Origin: an uncultured Corynebacterium sp.
GTDB lineage: Bacteria; Actinomycetota; Actinomycetes; Mycobacteriales; Mycobacteriaceae
Assembly: GCA_943908385.1 (NCBI GenBank)
Contig: CALTTF010000083.1
Span: forward strand, 1 to 7,153
Length of the DNA: 7,153 bases
Reading direction: 5' to 3'
Shown here piece after piece: positions 5,368 through 7,153 of this stretch. The position numbers were made by a program, and so were the translations under genes. The notes beneath the pieces were generated by a model. It made no database searches, was not told where the DNA came from, and saw only the letters and a list, made by a program, of their open reading frames with translations. Within the stretch, counting starts at the first letter, position 1. Each line of letters begins with the position of its first letter.

Positions 5368-5583
5368 TTAGCGCTCGTCTTCGTCAGCGTCCCAGTCGGC
5401 GTACTCGGCGTACTGCGGGTCGACGTCGTAGTCGTCCCCGTCGTTGTCATCGTCCCACTGGTTGTTGGAAGGGGCCTTGCCCGCGAGCTCCCGCTGGAGC
5501 GAATCGAGATCCATGTCGGGCGTGTTGTACTTCAACTGGCGTGCGACCTTGGTCTGCTTTGCTTTGGCGCGTCCGCGACCCAT
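5368..5583 (-). CDS. DUF3073 small actinobacterial protein, function unknown
   Basis: This 71-residue protein matches DUF3073, a family found beside purM in many Actinobacteria (Rv0810c in M. tuberculosis, from memory). Its function is not established. The N-terminal 20 residues are strongly basic, with the family start MGRGRAKAKQTKVARQLKY. A middle segment, TPDMDLDSLQRELAG (21-35), may be helical. From residue 43 to the end it is very acidic with repeated Asp, Tyr and Trp and probably disordered. There is no membrane segment or signal peptide. The basic/acidic charge split could fit binding to nucleic acid or ribosome, but that is speculation. The ATG is well supported by AAGGGGG (5591-5597) 7 nt upstream. 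It has its own promoter region about 90 bp upstream and lies 168 bp downstream of the purM stop on the same strand. Confidence 0.9.
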   Translation of the reverse strand: MGRGRAKAKQTKVARQLKYNTPDMDLDSLQRELAGKAPSNNQWDDDNDGDDYDVDPQYAEYADWDADEDER

Positions 5584-5635
5584 GGCGTGACCCCCTTGAG
5601 GTGTCTAAAGGGCGGCTCGATTCATCGGCGGCCCT

Positions 5636-5653
5636 TCTGAAAACGTCTGAAAA
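5636..5653. repeat. Direct repeat TCTGAAAA x2 in the DUF3073 leader
   Basis: Two perfect copies of TCTGAAAA (5636-5643 and 5646-5653) are separated by CG, giving a 10-bp period, one helical turn. They lie between the candidate -10 of the DUF3073 gene and its Shine-Dalgarno site, so they would be transcribed into the leader (as UUUUCAGA twice) or act as a DNA operator just downstream of the promoter. I do not recognise the motif as a known regulator site. Confidence 0.6.
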
Positions 5654-5668
5654 TTTGTCCTGCATGCC

Positions 5669-5674
5669 ATAATA
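5669..5674 (-). promoter_or_regulatory. Candidate -10 element of the DUF3073 gene
   Basis: TATTAT on the minus strand differs from TATAAT by one base and is the best -10-like hexamer in the gap upstream of DUF3073. A transcript from here would have a leader of about 78 nt. A TTGACT sequence upstream is only 7 bp away, too close to serve as its -35. At a 17-bp spacing the bases are GCGACA, a poor -35. Confidence 0.45.
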
Positions 5675-5706
5675 GCGTGCGAGTCAAATTATGTCGCTCA
5701 CCCCCG

Positions 5707-5747
5707 TCACCTGCGCAAACCTTCCTGCCTGGGGTCTACGCAGGTGA
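5707..5747 (-). terminator. Perfect 9-bp inverted repeat just after purM
   Basis: TCACCTGCG (5707-5715) and CGCAGGTGA (5739-5747) pair perfectly around a 23-nt loop. The element begins 4 nt after the purM stop codon, as expected for a terminator or 3'-end stabiliser of the purF-purM mRNA. It is followed by a G-run rather than T residues, so it is not a classical intrinsic terminator. Confidence 0.5.
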
Positions 5748-5751
5748 GACG

Positions 5752-6867
5752 CTAGTGCACGTGCGTGCCGACGAGCGTCGCGCGGCGCCCCTCATCCTCC
5801 GCCGTCGCGTTACGCACGACACCGAGCTCCCAGCAGTCCACGTGGCGCGCGGTGAGCATCGCCAGCGCACGGTCCCGGTCCTCCGGCGCGACGACGGCGA
5901 CCATGCCAACGCCCATGTTGAAGGTCTTCTCCATCTCCGCCTCCGGGACCTTGCCCACGGTGCGGATGGTGCGGAAGATCTGCGGCGGCTCCCACGACGC
6001 GCGGTGCATTTCCGCGACCTTGCCCTCCGGGATGACGCGCTCCATATTGCCAACGAGGCCGCCACCCGTGACGTGGCAGAACGTGTGTACTTCGCACTCG
6101 TGCGCGAGCGCCAGGCAGTCGAGCGAGTAGATGCGGGTCGGCTCAAGCAGCTCCTCGCCGAGTGTGCGGCCCAGCTCTTCGATGTGGCCGTCGAGCGGCA
6201 GGCCCGCCTTCTCCAGCAGAACGTGGCGGGCCAGGGAGTAGCCGTTGGAGTGGAGGCCGGACGACGCCATGCCGATGATGACGTCGCCGTCGCGCACGCG
6301 GTCCGGGCCGAGCAGCTCGTCGGCCTCGACGACGCCGACGGCGGTGGCGGAGACGTCGTACTCGTCCTCGGCCATCACGCCCGGGTGCTCAGCGGTCTCG
6401 CCGCCGAGCAGCGCGCAACCGGCCTGGACGCAGCCCTCGGCGATGCCGCCGACGATCTCCGCGACCTTCTCCGGCACGACTTTGCCGATGGCGATGTAGT
6501 CCTGCAGGAACAGCGGTTCCGCGCCGCACACCACGAGATCGTCGACGCACATGGCCACCAGGTCGATGCCGATGGTGTCATGCTTGTCCATCGCCTGCGC
6601 GACGGCGAGCTTCGTGCCCACGCCGTCAGAACCGGCGGCCAACAGCGGCTCCTTGTACTTGCCCAGCGCGAAGAGTCCGGCGAAGCCGCCGAGGCTGCCG
6701 CGGACCTCCGGGCGCGTCGCGCGCTTCGCGTGTGGGCCGAAGAGCTCGACGGCCTTGTCGCCTGCCTCGATGTCCACGCCGGCAGCGGCGTAGGAGACGG
6801 AAGCGTCCTCTTGGGTGTCCGGATTTTCCGGCTGGTTTTCCGGCTGCTGGTTGTCGGGGGTGGTCAT
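5752..6867 (-). CDS. purM: Phosphoribosylformylglycinamidine cyclo-ligase (AIR synthetase) PurM
   Basis: PurM converts formylglycinamidine ribonucleotide to aminoimidazole ribonucleotide with ATP, step 5 of purine synthesis, in the cytoplasm. The 371 residues carry the family motifs in order: SYAAAGVDIEAGD (25-37), GSDGVGTK (79-86), VDDLVVCGAEPLFLQDY (108-124), LGGETAEHPG (154-163), GMASSGLHSNGYSL (199-212), HVTGGGLVGNMERVIP (265-280) and NMGVGMV (317-323). The first 22 or so residues are a Pro/Asn/Gln/Glu-rich tail not needed for the fold. The ATG at 6867 is chosen because upstream codons belong to purF. A GGAAGGG (6879-6885) lies 11 nt before the ATG, inside the purF 3' end. The purF stop is only 5 nt before the start, so the two are co-transcribed and probably translationally coupled. 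Confidence 0.96.
   Translation of the reverse strand: MTTPDNQQPENQPENPDTQEDASVSYAAAGVDIEAGDKAVELFGPHAKRATRPEVRGSLGGFAGLFALGKYKEPLLAAGSDGVGTKLAVAQAMDKHDTIGIDLVAMCVDDLVVCGAEPLFLQDYIAIGKVVPEKVAEIVGGIAEGCVQAGCALLGGETAEHPGVMAEDEYDVSATAVGVVEADELLGPDRVRDGDVIIGMASSGLHSNGYSLARHVLLEKAGLPLDGHIEELGRTLGEELLEPTRIYSLDCLALAHECEVHTFCHVTGGGLVGNMERVIPEGKVAEMHRASWEPPQIFRTIRTVGKVPEAEMEKTFNMGVGMVAVVAPEDRDRALAMLTARHVDCWELGVVRNATAEDEGRRATLVGTHVH
6824..6847. repeat. 12-bp tandem duplication in the purM 5' coding region
   Basis: TTTTCCGGCTGG (6824-6835) is followed directly by TTTTCCGGCTGC (6836-6847), 11 of 12 bases identical. On the minus strand it encodes the repeated QPEN units in the low-complexity N-terminal tail of PurM. 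The unit is a multiple of three, so copy changes would keep the frame. Confidence 0.85.
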
Positions 6868-6872
6868 GAAAG

Positions 6873-7153
6873 CTACATCCCTTCCTGAATGCGCCGAACG
6901 GCATCGGCGTTGGCGTTGTGCTCGGGCAGCCCGAGCGGGTAATGGCCGTCGAAGCAGGCCACGCACAAGCTCTTTGCGGGCTTGCCCGTCGAGGCGATCA
7001 TGTCGTCGATGCTCACGAACGCGAGCGAATCCGCGCCGATGACGCGGCAGATATTCTCCGCCACGGCCTCGTCGTCGCCGCCGGCGTTATTGGCGATGAG
7101 CTCGCCCGGGCTGGCGAAGTCGATGCCGTAGAAGCACGGCCACTTCACCGGCG
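6873..7153 (-). CDS. purF: Amidophosphoribosyltransferase PurF (3' end, cut by right edge)
   Basis: PurF makes 5-phosphoribosylamine from PRPP and glutamine, the first committed step of purine synthesis. Only the last 92 complete codons are present. The fragment starts with PVKWPCFYGIDFASPGELIANN, a well-conserved stretch of the phosphoribosyltransferase domain of PurF. It continues with GADSLAFVSIDDMIAS and LCVACFDGHYPLGLP, typical of the C-terminus. The GTG at 7148 is an internal Val codon, not a start. The glutaminase domain and PRPP loop lie beyond the window. The stop codon is 5 nt upstream of the purM ATG, giving the usual purF-purM operon order. Confidence 0.95.
   Translation of the reverse strand, partial: PVKWPCFYGIDFASPGELIANNAGGDDEAVAENICRVIGADSLAFVSIDDMIASTGKPAKSLCVACFDGHYPLGLPEHNANADAVRRIQEGM

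Noticed and set aside
5668..5673. CATAAT on the plus strand as a promoter for an antisense RNA to purM
   Set aside because: It is only the near-palindromic reverse of the DUF3073 -10 (TATTAT/ATAATA), with no supporting -35 at a proper distance; nothing else points to an antisense transcript.
5677..6888. A 403-codon open frame on the plus strand across purM
   Set aside because: It is the antisense shadow of purM. The translation is rich in Arg, His, Ala and Val with no recognisable motif, while the minus-strand frame carries every PurM signature.

Overview
The window looks like chromosomal DNA from a Corynebacterium or a close relative in the Corynebacteriales. The reasons are high GC content, a mycothiol synthase gene (mycothiol is confined to Actinobacteria), an LmeA-type lipoglycan protein, the actinobacterial small protein family DUF3073, and weak -10 elements of the TANNNT type lying directly against start codons (leaderless genes). 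The species cannot be named from the sequence alone. This is a housekeeping region. I see no mobile element, CRISPR array, tRNA or rRNA gene, toxin-antitoxin pair, defence system or biosynthetic cluster.

Layout from left to right. (1) Minus strand: the 5' part of pstS, the phosphate-binding lipoprotein of the Pst transporter, cut by the left edge. Its 264-bp upstream gap carries a series of GTTCACC-like heptamers that resemble a PHO box array. (2) Minus strand: mshD, mycothiol synthase. (3) Diverging from mshD across only 22 bp is an lmeA-like gene (DUF2993, exported). It is followed after 15 bp by a ferric nitrobindin-like beta-barrel protein. (4) Convergent with the latter is pabC (aminodeoxychorismate lyase, minus strand). 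(5) Diverging from pabC across 33 bp is ygfZ (folate-binding Fe-S maintenance protein), which ends at a good hairpin terminator. (6) Minus strand: a 71-residue DUF3073 protein with its own promoter and Shine-Dalgarno site. (7) Minus strand: purM, then the 3' end of purF, cut by the right edge. These form a tight purF-purM operon with a 5-bp gap.

How the genes fit together. purF and purM catalyse steps 1 and 5 of de novo purine synthesis, a pathway that uses formyl-tetrahydrofolate. pabC makes the p-aminobenzoate part of folate, and YgfZ acts with tetrahydrofolate to maintain Fe-S enzymes, so pabC, ygfZ and pur share a folate theme. mshD makes the main low-molecular-weight thiol. From memory, the order purF-purM-DUF3073-ygfZ-like-pabC-nitrobindin-like ... 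lmeA ... mshD-phosphate transport gene matches the Rv0808-Rv0820 region of Mycobacterium tuberculosis, minus several intervening genes. This would be an old, compacted block of synteny.

The most notable signals are regulatory. mshD and lmeA appear to fire from two -10 hexamers that overlap by a shared TA, and each start codon lies exactly 6 nt beyond its own hexamer, so the arrangement is mirror-symmetric. Similar leaderless spacing appears at three other genes, while pstS and DUF3073 have Shine-Dalgarno sites and long leaders.
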